Part shown: positions 55,794 through 64,000 of the stretch, one piece after another | Position numbering within the stretch: position 1 is the stretch's first letter | Layout: each line of letters begins with the position of its first letter | From: Bacteroidota bacterium | GTDB lineage: Bacteria > Bacteroidota > Bacteroidia > Chitinophagales > Chitinophagaceae | Reading direction: 5' to 3' | Length of the DNA: 64,000 nucleotides | Assembly (NCBI GenBank): GCA_016868455.1 | Contig: VGGV01000006.1 | Span: forward strand, 62,001-126,000 | Made by a program: the position numbers and the translations under genes | The notes under the pieces: model-generated | The model's input: the letters and a program-made list of their open reading frames with translations, nothing else | Told to the model about the DNA's origin: nothing | The model's database searches: none

Positions 55794-58292
55794 ATGCAAA
55801 AAACCTTCCTGTCATTTATTATTTTGTCATGTATCACATTCGGTTTGTCGGCACAACGGCCGGATACTGCAAGAAGAGCTCCTGCGAATAACAGCGGCCC
55901 CAGACCTTATAAGGAGGTTATTACTTCCAAAGCAGTTTCGGATGCCGGCCTGTTTACTGCACACAGGGTGGAGGACAAATATTATTTCGAAATTCCTGAT
56001 TCACTCTTTGGCCGTGATATACTGGTAGTGAACCGCATCTCCAAAGCGGCGGCAGGTATGCGTAGCGGGGGTAGTTTCTTTGGTTACGGCGGAGACCAGA
56101 TCGGCCAGAATGTGGTCCGGTTTGAAAAAGGTCCCAACAACAAAATCTTTCTTCGTAATATTTCTTTTGCTGAGTATGCAAAGGATTCCACTTCCCCGAT
56201 GTTTACCGCCGTTACCAATTCCAATGTACAGCAGATTGCTGCTTCGTTTGATTTAAAGTCTCTTGGCAAGGATTCATCCGGAGCGGTAATTGATATAACC
56301 GATTTTATCAGCGGTGCTAATGAAGTACTTTTTTTTACCGGCGGATTGAAATCATCCCTCCGAATCGGTGAGCTTCAAAATGACAAGTCTTATGTGAGTT
56401 TCGTCAAATCATACCCTATTAATGTAGAAATCAGAACGGTGAAAACCTATGGCCGTACTGCCGGAACCCCGGGTGTCACAACTGCCATACCTACTCCTTC
56501 CGGCAATCTTACCATGGAACTGAACAGTTCCTTCGTACTGCTGCCCAAGATGCCGATGCAACCGAGATTTTTTGATCCCCGGGTTGGTTATTTTGCAGTA
56601 GGGTATACCGATTTTGACGTCAATCCGCAGGGTGTAAAATCCATCAGTCTTGTAAAAAGATGGAGGCTTGAGCCCAAAGAAGGCGACATGGAGAAGTATA
56701 AAAGGGGAGAACTGGTTGACCCAAAAAATCCTATCATATTCTATATTGACCCGGCTACACCTAAAAAATGGGTGCCTTATCTGATACAGGGTGTAAATGA
56801 CTGGCAGATAGCTTTTGAAAAAGCCGGATTTAAAAATGCCATCATGGCCAGAGAAGCGCCTTCGAAGGCAGAAGACAGCACCTGGAGCCTGGATGATGCC
56901 CGCAACTCCGCCATCGTTTACAAACCTTCTGACATTCCCAACGCCAGCGGCCCAAGCATCTCAGATCCCCGAAGCGGAGAAATAATGGAGAGCCATATCA
57001 ACTGGTATCATAATGTAATGGAACTGCTCCGCGACTGGTATTTTGTGCAGGCTTCGCCCATAGATGCCGGTGCAAGAAAAATGATTTTTGATGATGAACT
57101 TATGGGGCAGCTTATCCGCTTTGTTTCTGCACATGAAGTAGGCCATACCCTTGGTTTAAGACATAATTTTGGTTCCAGTTCATCTGTACCGGTAGAAAAT
57201 CTGCGCAACAAGGCCTGGGTAGAGGCCAACGGGCATACACCCTCTATTATGGACTATGCCCGCTTTAACTACGTGGCACAGCCGGAAGATAATATCAGCC
57301 GTGCCGGCATTTTTCCCCGCATCGGCGATTATGATAAATGGGCATTAGAGTGGGGATACAGATTATTTCATCAATTCAATTCTCCTGAAGCGGAAACCGG
57401 CCATCTGAACAAATGGGTAATTGAAAAACTGAAAGATAAAAGACTCTGGTTTGGCACAGAAACAAATCCCGACGACCCCCGCAGCCAAAGCGAACAGGTA
57501 GGAGATGATGCGGTGAAAGGAAGCATGTATGGCATCAAAAACCTTCAGCGCATTGTGCCGAACCTGCTGGAGTGGACCAAACAACCCAATGAAAATTATT
57601 CGGGTCTGGGAAAAATATATAGCCAGGTTTCCGGTCAGTTCAGCAGGTACATTGGCCATGTGGCCAAATATGTGGGAGGTATCATGGAAACACCAAAAAT
57701 GGTTGAGGAATCGGGCCCCGTTTATGAAATTATTCCCGAAACAAAGCAGAAAGAAGCCGTTGATTTCATCAATAAACAACTTTTTACCACTCCCGCCTGG
57801 CTCATCAATCAGGATATTTTCAGCCGCACCGGTGAAAGTGGTATGCGGGTCATCGGCAACCTGCAGGATAATGCCCTGAACCGGCTGCTCAGCAACCGCA
57901 ACCTGAATAAACTGGTTGATGCCGAGGCCATACTTGGAAACAACGCATATCAGGTAACAGAACTGCTGGCCGATCTTAAAAAAGGCATCTGGAGCGAACT
58001 GGCTGTCCGTAAGCCTGTTGATATCTACAGGCGAAATCTTCAAAAGTCATACGTTAATACATTAATTGGCCTTATCGCACCGCCTTCAACTACAACTACA
58101 GGAACAATTACAATAACCACCAGCGGGATCAGTACTGATAAATCAGATGTAAAAAGTGGGGTAATGGCCCACCTTTCGGCTTTAAGGGCAGAAATTAACA
58201 ATGCTGCCGTAGCAATTGCCGATCCAATGACTAAGTATCACTTGCAGGATCTATCAAAAAGAATCGATAAAGCCTTGAATCCTAAAGATTAA
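55794..58292 (+). CDS. Zinc-dependent metalloprotease (DUF5117/DUF4953 type)
   Basis: 833 aa from the internal start; VSAHEVGHTLGLRHNFGSS zinc motif; signal peptide. Confidence 0.88.
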   Translation: MQKTFLSFIILSCITFGLSAQRPDTARRAPANNSGPRPYKEVITSKAVSDAGLFTAHRVEDKYYFEIPDSLFGRDILVVNRISKAAAGMRSGGSFFGYGGDQIGQNVVRFEKGPNNKIFLRNISFAEYAKDSTSPMFTAVTNSNVQQIAASFDLKSLGKDSSGAVIDITDFISGANEVLFFTGGLKSSLRIGELQNDKSYVSFVKSYPINVEIRTVKTYGRTAGTPGVTTAIPTPSGNLTMELNSSFVLLPKMPMQPRFFDPRVGYFAVGYTDFDVNPQGVKSISLVKRWRLEPKEGDMEKYKRGELVDPKNPIIFYIDPATPKKWVPYLIQGVNDWQIAFEKAGFKNAIMAREAPSKAEDSTWSLDDARNSAIVYKPSDIPNASGPSISDPRSGEIMESHINWYHNVMELLRDWYFVQASPIDAGARKMIFDDELMGQLIRFVSAHEVGHTLGLRHNFGSSSSVPVENLRNKAWVEANGHTPSIMDYARFNYVAQPEDNISRAGIFPRIGDYDKWALEWGYRLFHQFNSPEAETGHLNKWVIEKLKDKRLWFGTETNPDDPRSQSEQVGDDAVKGSMYGIKNLQRIVPNLLEWTKQPNENYSGLGKIYSQVSGQFSRYIGHVAKYVGGIMETPKMVEESGPVYEIIPETKQKEAVDFINKQLFTTPAWLINQDIFSRTGESGMRVIGNLQDNALNRLLSNRNLNKLVDAEAILGNNAYQVTELLADLKKGIWSELAVRKPVDIYRRNLQKSYVNTLIGLIAPPSTTTTGTITITTSGISTDKSDVKSGVMAHLSALRAEINNAAVAIADPMTKYHLQDLSKRIDKALNPKD

Positions 58293-58325
58293 TCAGGATT
58301 ATTAAAGAATTTATTCATGAAATGA

Positions 58326-58352
58326 GGGAGGTAGCAAAACCTCCCTTTTTTC
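58326..58352 (+). terminator. Rho-independent terminator
   Basis: GGGAGG-tagcaaaa-CCTCCC TTTTTT. Confidence 0.8.
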
Positions 58353-58385
58353 TATTTCGGGCTTTGCCGTAATAGAGTTCAGGCC

Positions 58386-58394
58386 TATCTTTGC
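58386..58394 (+). promoter_or_regulatory. -7 box TATCTTTGC upstream of rpmI-rplT
   Basis: TAnnTTTGC, about 150 nt leader before rpmI. Confidence 0.5.
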
Positions 58395-58543
58395 AGCCCC
58401 AAAACAGGGGTTTCTGTTTTTAGCAGAAGAAGTTCTTAAAAAGCCGGTCATTTACATATTACCGGCAACCAATTGCCTGAAGAGGTTCGAAAAAGGTCCC
58501 CCGGTGGGGAATGCCTCAAGGGTGTAATTTTAATAAGGGTAAC

Positions 58544-58741
58544 ATGCCTAAAGTAAAAACGAATTCCAGCGCCAAAAAACGCTTTAAAGTAACGGCGACT
58601 GGTAAAATCACTCACCAGAAGAGTTTCAAGCGTCACATCCTGACCAAAAAATCAAAGAAAAGAAAAAGAGCACTTCGCAAGGACGGTTCAGTCAGCAAAG
58701 CCAATCTGGATTTTGTAAAACGCCTGCTGCGCCTGAAATAA
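58544..58741 (+). CDS. rpmI: 50S ribosomal protein L35
   Basis: [46 protein letters not shown]. Confidence 0.96.
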   Translation: MPKVKTNSSAKKRFKVTATGKITHQKSFKRHILTKKSKKRKRALRKDGSVSKANLDFVKRLLRLK

Positions 58742-58782
58742 ACTCTTTTTACATCCATTATTAATTTTAAACTAATTATGAT

Positions 58783-59127
58783 ATGCCCCGTTCAGTAAAC
58801 GCTGTTGCCAGCAAGGCCCGCCGGAAAAAAATCCTGAAGCAGGCCAAAGGCTTTTACGGCAAACGTAAAAATGTATATACCGTTGCCAAAAACGTAGTAG
58901 AAAAAGGAATGACCTACATGTATGTAGGCCGGAAGGTTAAAAAAAGGGAGTACCGCAGTTTGTGGATAGCCCGTATCAATGCTGCTGTTCGTGAAGAAGG
59001 AATGACCTATTCTGCCTTTATCAAAAAATTGCAGGACAAAGGCATTGAACTGGACCGTAAAGTACTGGCCGATCTTGCCATGAACAATCCTGAAACTTTC
59101 AAAAGCCTGGTGGCTTCGGTAAAATAA
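58783..59127 (+). CDS. rplT: 50S ribosomal protein L20
   Basis: 114 aa; [42 protein letters not shown]. Confidence 0.97.
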   Translation: MPRSVNAVASKARRKKILKQAKGFYGKRKNVYTVAKNVVEKGMTYMYVGRKVKKREYRSLWIARINAAVREEGMTYSAFIKKLQDKGIELDRKVLADLAMNNPETFKSLVASVK

Positions 59128-59164
59128 TCAGCAGGTTGCAGCTGTTTAAAAGCCTCCTTTCCGG

Positions 59165-59315
59165 GAAAACCCGTTGGAAGAACGCATTAACAATCCTGCC
59201 AACCCCAAACATTACTGGTAATACCGCATGCACATCAGCCTGGAAGATCTCATTAAACAAAAAAAATTAATGAAGAACTGAAGAGATATGTGGTAAACAG
59301 CGGCAGAGGGTAAAG
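59165..59315 (+). pseudogene. 4-alpha-glucanotransferase (MalQ, GH77) C-terminal relic
   Basis: ENPLEERINNPANPKHYW*YRMHISLEDLIKQKK, then frame change to NEELKRYVVNSGRG*; the rest of the gene is absent. Confidence 0.7.
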
Positions 59316-59383
59316 GATATTGAACTGTGAAATGAAGAAGTAAATACGTCAGCCCTCCGTGTTCCCTGTTCGATAATTTATAT

Positions 59384-60433
59384 TTGCTCTTTAAACTTTA
59401 CAAATTGAAAGTTTCTTACTGGTCTTACAATTTGAAGTTCCGCCACCCCTTTACCATTTCCAAAGGCACCAAAACCCACCAGCCTACCCTGATAACAGAA
59501 CTAGAACATTTCGGTATCAAAGGGTATGGCGAGGCTCCTGCCATTGCTTATTATAATATCCCGGTTGAAAAAATGATTGCTGACCTGGTAGCCAAAAAAC
59601 AGTTTGTTGAGAAATTTGCTTTTACCGAACCAGAGCGGTACTGGCATTACCTGCATCATCTTTTCCCGCAAAATAATTCCCTGGTTTGCGCACTCGATAT
59701 TGCGGCATGGGATATCTATGGAAAGATGAAGGGAAAACCTTTGTATGAACTTTGGAAAGGCGATATTTCAAAAAATCCCGTTTGCGATTACACCATTGGC
59801 ATTGACAGCATTGAAAAGATGGTGGCTAAAATGAAGGAAAAACCCTGGCCCATTTATAAAATAAAAGTGGGTACGGCTGATGATATTGCCATTGTTAAGG
59901 CGCTGCGGGAGCATACCGATGCCACACTGCGGGTGGATGCCAATGCGGCATGGGATGTACAAACGGCTTTACAACTTATTCCAAAGCTAAAAGAACTGGG
60001 AGTGGAGTTTGTAGAACAGCCCCTTGCAAAAGATGACTGGGATGGAATGAAAATCCTGTATCAGGAATCTGAACTGCCATTATATGCAGATGAATCCTGT
60101 GTGCTGGAACAAGACGTGGAAAAATGTTCCAATCACTTTCATGGCATCAATATCAAACTCACCAAATGCAGCGGGATCACCCCGGCCAGGCGTATGATTG
60201 ATAAAGCCCGGCAGATGGGAATGAAAATCATGATCGGCTGTATGAATGAATCCACTATCGGCTCGGCCGCCATTGCGCATCTGTTGCCCTTCATTGACCA
60301 TGTGGATATGGACGGACCGCTGTTGCTGGAAGAAGACCTGGCAACAGGTATTGAGTATGATTTTGGAAAAATTATTTATTCAGATGCTAAGGGGCTGGGA
60401 GTAACCTTTACGGGAATAAGAAATAAGGAATAA
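59384..60433 (+). CDS. Dipeptide (L-Ala-D/L-Glu) epimerase, enolase superfamily
   Basis: 349 aa; TLRVDANAAWDVQTALQLIPKLKELGVEFVEQPL, YADESC, MIGCMNESTIGSAAIAHL; TTG start in the ORF track. Confidence 0.88.
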   Translation: MLFKLYKLKVSYWSYNLKFRHPFTISKGTKTHQPTLITELEHFGIKGYGEAPAIAYYNIPVEKMIADLVAKKQFVEKFAFTEPERYWHYLHHLFPQNNSLVCALDIAAWDIYGKMKGKPLYELWKGDISKNPVCDYTIGIDSIEKMVAKMKEKPWPIYKIKVGTADDIAIVKALREHTDATLRVDANAAWDVQTALQLIPKLKELGVEFVEQPLAKDDWDGMKILYQESELPLYADESCVLEQDVEKCSNHFHGINIKLTKCSGITPARRMIDKARQMGMKIMIGCMNESTIGSAAIAHLLPFIDHVDMDGPLLLEEDLATGIEYDFGKIIYSDAKGLGVTFTGIRNKE

Positions 60434-60535
60434 AGAATAAAGAATAAGCCCGCCTGACCGGACGGGCAGGGAATGGGAAAGTGACGATCCAATACTTTCT
60501 TATTCCTTATTACTTATTTCTTATTCTTTATTTTC
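60415..60535. repeat. A/T-rich imperfect inverted repeat flanking a family A palindrome (60449-60470)
   Basis: AATAAGAAATAAGGAATAAAGAATAAAGAATAAG versus CTTATTCCTTATTACTTATTTCTTATTCTTTATT. Confidence 0.55.
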
Positions 60536-60538
60536 ATT

Positions 60539-62578
60539 CTACCAGATCCGCACCCTGATGCTATCGGCCCGGTACATTTTATCACCCTCTTTTACATTGA
60601 AGGTGGTAAAAAATTCATCCACATCCACAAAGGGACCATTTACCCTGTACTTGGCAGGGGAGTGAACATCGGTCAGCAAATGGTTTTTCAATTGTTCTTC
60701 CCTTGTATGACCAAGCCAGCCCAATGCATAACCCAGGAAATAGCGCTGCATGGGATTCAGACCCGCGATGGGTTTGTTATCCTTGTATTGCTTTGTCTTT
60801 TTAAAAGCTTCGATCCCCAATAGTATTCCGCCCAGGTCGGCAATGTTTTCACCGGTAGTGGCCTTGCCATTGATATGATAACCCTTCACCGGCTCATATT
60901 CATCAAACTGTTTGATGATCACATCCGCTCTTTTCTTGAATTCTTCTTCATCACCCTTGGTCCACCAGCTCACCAGGTTGCCCTTTGCATCAAACTGCCT
61001 GCCCTCATCATCAAAACCATGTGTGATCTCATGCCCGATAGTGGAAGCACCGGCATATCCATACACGGTAGCATCATCCAGTTCCTCATCCCGGTAACCG
61101 GGAACGGTGAATATGCCCGCAGGTAACACGATCTCGTTGTTGGAAGGATTGTAATATGCATTATAGGTTTGCGGGAACATATCCCATTCGTCGCGGTCAA
61201 CCGGTTTACCTAATTTATTTGTATTGTAATTATGCCACCAGAGATTGGAACTGACCATGTTTTGAAAATAACTTTCCCTTCCCATCTGCATCGTGGAAAA
61301 ATCCTTCCATTTATCGGGGTATCCTACCTTCTTTTTGATCGCAGCCAGTTTTGCATAAGCTTTTTGCTTGGTGCTGTCGCTCATCCATGTCAGTTGCCCG
61401 ATACGGTCTTTCAACGCGGCACGGATCGCTTCCACCATATCTTCGTAACGTTTCTTAGCTGTTTCGTTGAAAAATTCTTTTACATATAATTTACCCAACA
61501 GTTCACCCATTACACCTTCTTCGGCAGAAATGGCCCTTTTCCACCTGGGTCTTCTTTCTTTGGCCCCACTGAATAATTTGCTGAACTCAAAGGCGGCCAC
61601 GCCGTATTGATCAGGTAAGGTGGCGGCAAAGTCAGTAATGAGATTGAATTTTACATATTGTTTCCAGTCGCTGAGCGGAACTGTTTTTAATGCATTGTCG
61701 AGCGCTTTAAAGAATTCCGGCTGACCCACAATTACCGAATCAAGCGACTTGATACCGGTGATACCCAGGAAATTTGTCCAGTCAATATTGGCATTCATTT
61801 TACCAAGATCAGCAATCGCCATTTTATTGTAGTTGGCATAAGGGTCCCGCAGGTCTTCCAGTTTGCGGCTGGCCAGGGCCAGTTTTGTTTCCAGTGCTAG
61901 AATATTTTTGGCTGAGGTTGCCGATGCAGTGGCATCTTCCCCGGCCATGGTGAGGATTTTGGCGATATACTTTACATATTCATTCCTGATATTAATAGTG
62001 GTGCTGTCAGATTTAAAATAATATTCCCTTTCCGGCAAACCGATCCCGCCCTGCCAGAGTTTATACGTCATTGCATCGCTGTTCTTATCATCCTGCGTAA
62101 TAAAATCAGCAAAGAGAGTGCTCGATCCCATTTTTTTCAGTTCGGCAACGGTTGCAACAAGACCCTTTAGATCGCTAATGGCATTGACTTTATCCAGCCA
62201 GGGCTGTAGCGGCTGTAGGCCATCCGCTTCAATTTTAGCGCTGTCCATGGCCATGGTCCAGAAGTCGCCGATCTTTTGTTCCGAGCTACCGGCGCTGGCG
62301 CCAGATTTGGCCGCACTTTCAGAGATCTCACGAAGCCTTTTCAGGTTTTCTTCAATAACAAGGTTGCCGATGTCCCAGGAGGATTGCTCATTGGGGATAG
62401 GATTTTTATTGATCCAACCGCCATTGGCGTACTGGAAAAAATCTTCGGCCGGTCTCATGCTGGTGTCAAGGTTCACGGCCAGTACATCCGGTTTTGCAGT
62501 ACTGTCTTTTGAACCGCTTTTGCAGGATGTTACTGAAATAATAAAGGCTGTAGCTAATAAGGGAGAAACTAAACGCAT
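60539..62578 (-). CDS. M13 family metallopeptidase (neprilysin-like)
   Basis: 679 aa; STIGHEITHGFDDEGRQFDAKGN, ENIADLGGI; lipobox SVTSCKS. Confidence 0.93.
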   Translation of the reverse strand: MRLVSPLLATAFIISVTSCKSGSKDSTAKPDVLAVNLDTSMRPAEDFFQYANGGWINKNPIPNEQSSWDIGNLVIEENLKRLREISESAAKSGASAGSSEQKIGDFWTMAMDSAKIEADGLQPLQPWLDKVNAISDLKGLVATVAELKKMGSSTLFADFITQDDKNSDAMTYKLWQGGIGLPEREYYFKSDSTTINIRNEYVKYIAKILTMAGEDATASATSAKNILALETKLALASRKLEDLRDPYANYNKMAIADLGKMNANIDWTNFLGITGIKSLDSVIVGQPEFFKALDNALKTVPLSDWKQYVKFNLITDFAATLPDQYGVAAFEFSKLFSGAKERRPRWKRAISAEEGVMGELLGKLYVKEFFNETAKKRYEDMVEAIRAALKDRIGQLTWMSDSTKQKAYAKLAAIKKKVGYPDKWKDFSTMQMGRESYFQNMVSSNLWWHNYNTNKLGKPVDRDEWDMFPQTYNAYYNPSNNEIVLPAGIFTVPGYRDEELDDATVYGYAGASTIGHEITHGFDDEGRQFDAKGNLVSWWTKGDEEEFKKRADVIIKQFDEYEPVKGYHINGKATTGENIADLGGILLGIEAFKKTKQYKDNKPIAGLNPMQRYFLGYALGWLGHTREEQLKNHLLTDVHSPAKYRVNGPFVDVDEFFTTFNVKEGDKMYRADSIRVRIW

Positions 62579-62733
62579 ATTTTTTTTATTTAGGTTTTAA
62601 AAGTAAGTAAATCGGGTTGGTGGTAAAAAAATAAATGACAGGCGGGAGAGAGAGTCATTAGTCATTAGACGGGAACCAGGATTACTTATCCCACTAACCA
62701 TTCTCACTTGCCATTTCCTACTCGCCACAAGCT

Positions 62734-62742
62734 TACCTTTGC
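62734..62742 (+). promoter_or_regulatory. -7 box TACCTTTGC upstream of the ubiD-like gene
   Basis: TAnnTTTGC immediately before the ATG, suggesting a very short leader. Confidence 0.5.
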
Positions 62743-62746
62743 AGTA

Positions 62747-64000
62747 ATGGCCTATAAAAATCAACAACAGTTTATCGAAGCGCTGGAAAAAGCCGGGGAA
62801 CTGGTCCGTATAAAGTCCTACGTAAATCCAAAGCTGGAAATGGCCGAGATCACGGACCGTATGAGCAAAGAACCCGGTGGCGGCAGGGCCATCCTGTTTG
62901 AAAACTCAGGCTATGGCATCCCCGTGCTGATGAATGCCTATGGCAGTGAAAAAAGAATGTGCATGGCGCTTGGGGTGAATCACCTTGATGATATAGCCCG
63001 TGAAATCGAGGATTTGTTTAAATTATTATCGGCGCCGAAAGAAGGTATTATTGATAAATTAAAATTGCTTCCTCAACTGGGCCGCTTTGCGAGTTGGATG
63101 CCCAAAGTAAAAAAGGGCAGGGGAGAATGCCAGGAAATTATTATGACGGTGCCGGATATCACCCAACTGCCCGTGATTACCTGCTGGCCAAAAGACGGTG
63201 GGCCATTCGTGACACTTCCCGTTATTCATACAAAAGACCCCAATAACGGCTCCCGTAATGTTGGTATGTACCGGATGCAGGTGTTTGGGCCCGTACTTAC
63301 AGGAATGCACTGGCATAAACACAAGGTTTCCGCCAAACATTTTGCAGAATATAAAAAACTGAATAAACGAATGCCCGTGGCAGTTGCGCTCGGTGGCGAC
63401 CCTGTTTATGCCTACGCAGCTACAGCTCCCTTACCGGAAAACGTGGATGAGTACATGCTGGCAGGTTTTCTGCGCAAGAAAAAAGTGGAGCTGGTAAAAT
63501 GTATTACCCAGCCTGAGGTGGAAGTGCCGGCTGATGCTGATTTTATTATTGAGGGATATGTTGATCCCAATGATGAGTTAATATGGGAAGGTCCGTTTGG
63601 GGATCATACCGGTTACTATTCATTACCGGACTGGTACCCCCGGTTTCATATCACCGCAATAACACACAAGAAAAATGCAGTTTACCCGGCTACTATTGTC
63701 GGCATACCGCCGCAGGAAGATGCCTGGCTTGGTAAAGCCACTGAACGGATTTTCCTGGCGCCAATTAAGATGACCATGGTGCCAGAGATTGTGGACATGG
63801 ATATGCCGGTAGAAGGCGTATTTCACAATCTTGTTATCACAAAAATTAAAAAAGATTATGCAGGGCAGGGGCAAAAAGTAATGAATGCTATGTGGGGTGC
63901 CGGGCAAATGATGTTTAACAAGATATTGGTACTTACAGCCCCCCCGCCCCCCAAGGGGGGGATAATCGAAGATTCATTTAAAATCAACGATTATTTGCGA
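62747..64000 (+). CDS. UbiD family decarboxylase, C-terminus cut by window edge
   Basis: MAYKNQQQFIEALEKAGELVRIKSYVNPKLEMAEITDRMSKEPGGGRAILFEN...; EGPFGDHTGYYSLPDWYPRFHITAITHKKNAVYPATIVG. Confidence 0.92.
   Translation, partial: MAYKNQQQFIEALEKAGELVRIKSYVNPKLEMAEITDRMSKEPGGGRAILFENSGYGIPVLMNAYGSEKRMCMALGVNHLDDIAREIEDLFKLLSAPKEGIIDKLKLLPQLGRFASWMPKVKKGRGECQEIIMTVPDITQLPVITCWPKDGGPFVTLPVIHTKDPNNGSRNVGMYRMQVFGPVLTGMHWHKHKVSAKHFAEYKKLNKRMPVAVALGGDPVYAYAATAPLPENVDEYMLAGFLRKKKVELVKCITQPEVEVPADADFIIEGYVDPNDELIWEGPFGDHTGYYSLPDWYPRFHITAITHKKNAVYPATIVGIPPQEDAWLGKATERIFLAPIKMTMVPEIVDMDMPVEGVFHNLVITKIKKDYAGQGQKVMNAMWGAGQMMFNKILVLTAPPPPKGGIIEDSFKINDYLR
63939..63961. repeat. C/G palindromic repeat in frame inside the ubiD-like gene
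   Basis: CCCCCC-AA-GGGGGG hairpin; encodes APPPPKGG within ILVLTAPPPPKGGIIEDSF. Confidence 0.7.

Noticed and set aside
1-64000. CRISPR array, prophage, insertion sequence, secretion island or anti-phage locus
   Set aside because: No regularly spaced direct repeats, phage structural genes, transposases, or restriction/toxin/Cas-type proteins were recognised. The EF-G-like, ABC-F and CPBP genes are ordinary families.

Overview
The window looks like Bacteroidota chromosome, probably Chitinophagaceae-like. That guess rests on gene content, DUF4270/SYLF/DUF5117-type proteins and TAnnTTTGC promoter boxes; no database search was run. Most of it is ordinary housekeeping sequence: panC, metK, rlmB-like, HMG-CoA lyase, galM/galK, miaE, rpsO-pnp, prmA, plsY, dnaG, an EF-G paralog, thiolase, hutI/ftcD/hutG, an ABC-F ATPase, thrS, infC, rpmI-rplT, M13 and UbiD-family genes. 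I found no CRISPR array, phage, IS transposase, rRNA or tRNA. Two signals stand out. (1) Small G/C-rich palindromic repeats are scattered through the window and sit in frame inside protein-coding genes: the GSCFA protein, the HMG-CoA lyase C-terminus, DnaG and UbiD. One composite copy lies next to a relic duplicate of the HMG-CoA lyase N-terminus whose 11 aligned codons differ only synonymously. This resembles Rickettsia palindromic elements in principle. (2) Gene decay is concentrated at about 26-36 kb, with outliers at 21.4-22.1, 45.5-46.4 and 59.2 kb. Affected genes are a four-domain beta/gamma-crystallin protein, a pullulanase fragment, a malQ relic, an acetyltransferase, a methyltransferase, a tandem paralog pair, two lipoprotein-like genes and a TPR/DUF2846 deletion junction. 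Housekeeping ORFs in the same window are intact, and several lesions are internal deletions or truncations, so simple sequencing error does not explain all of them.
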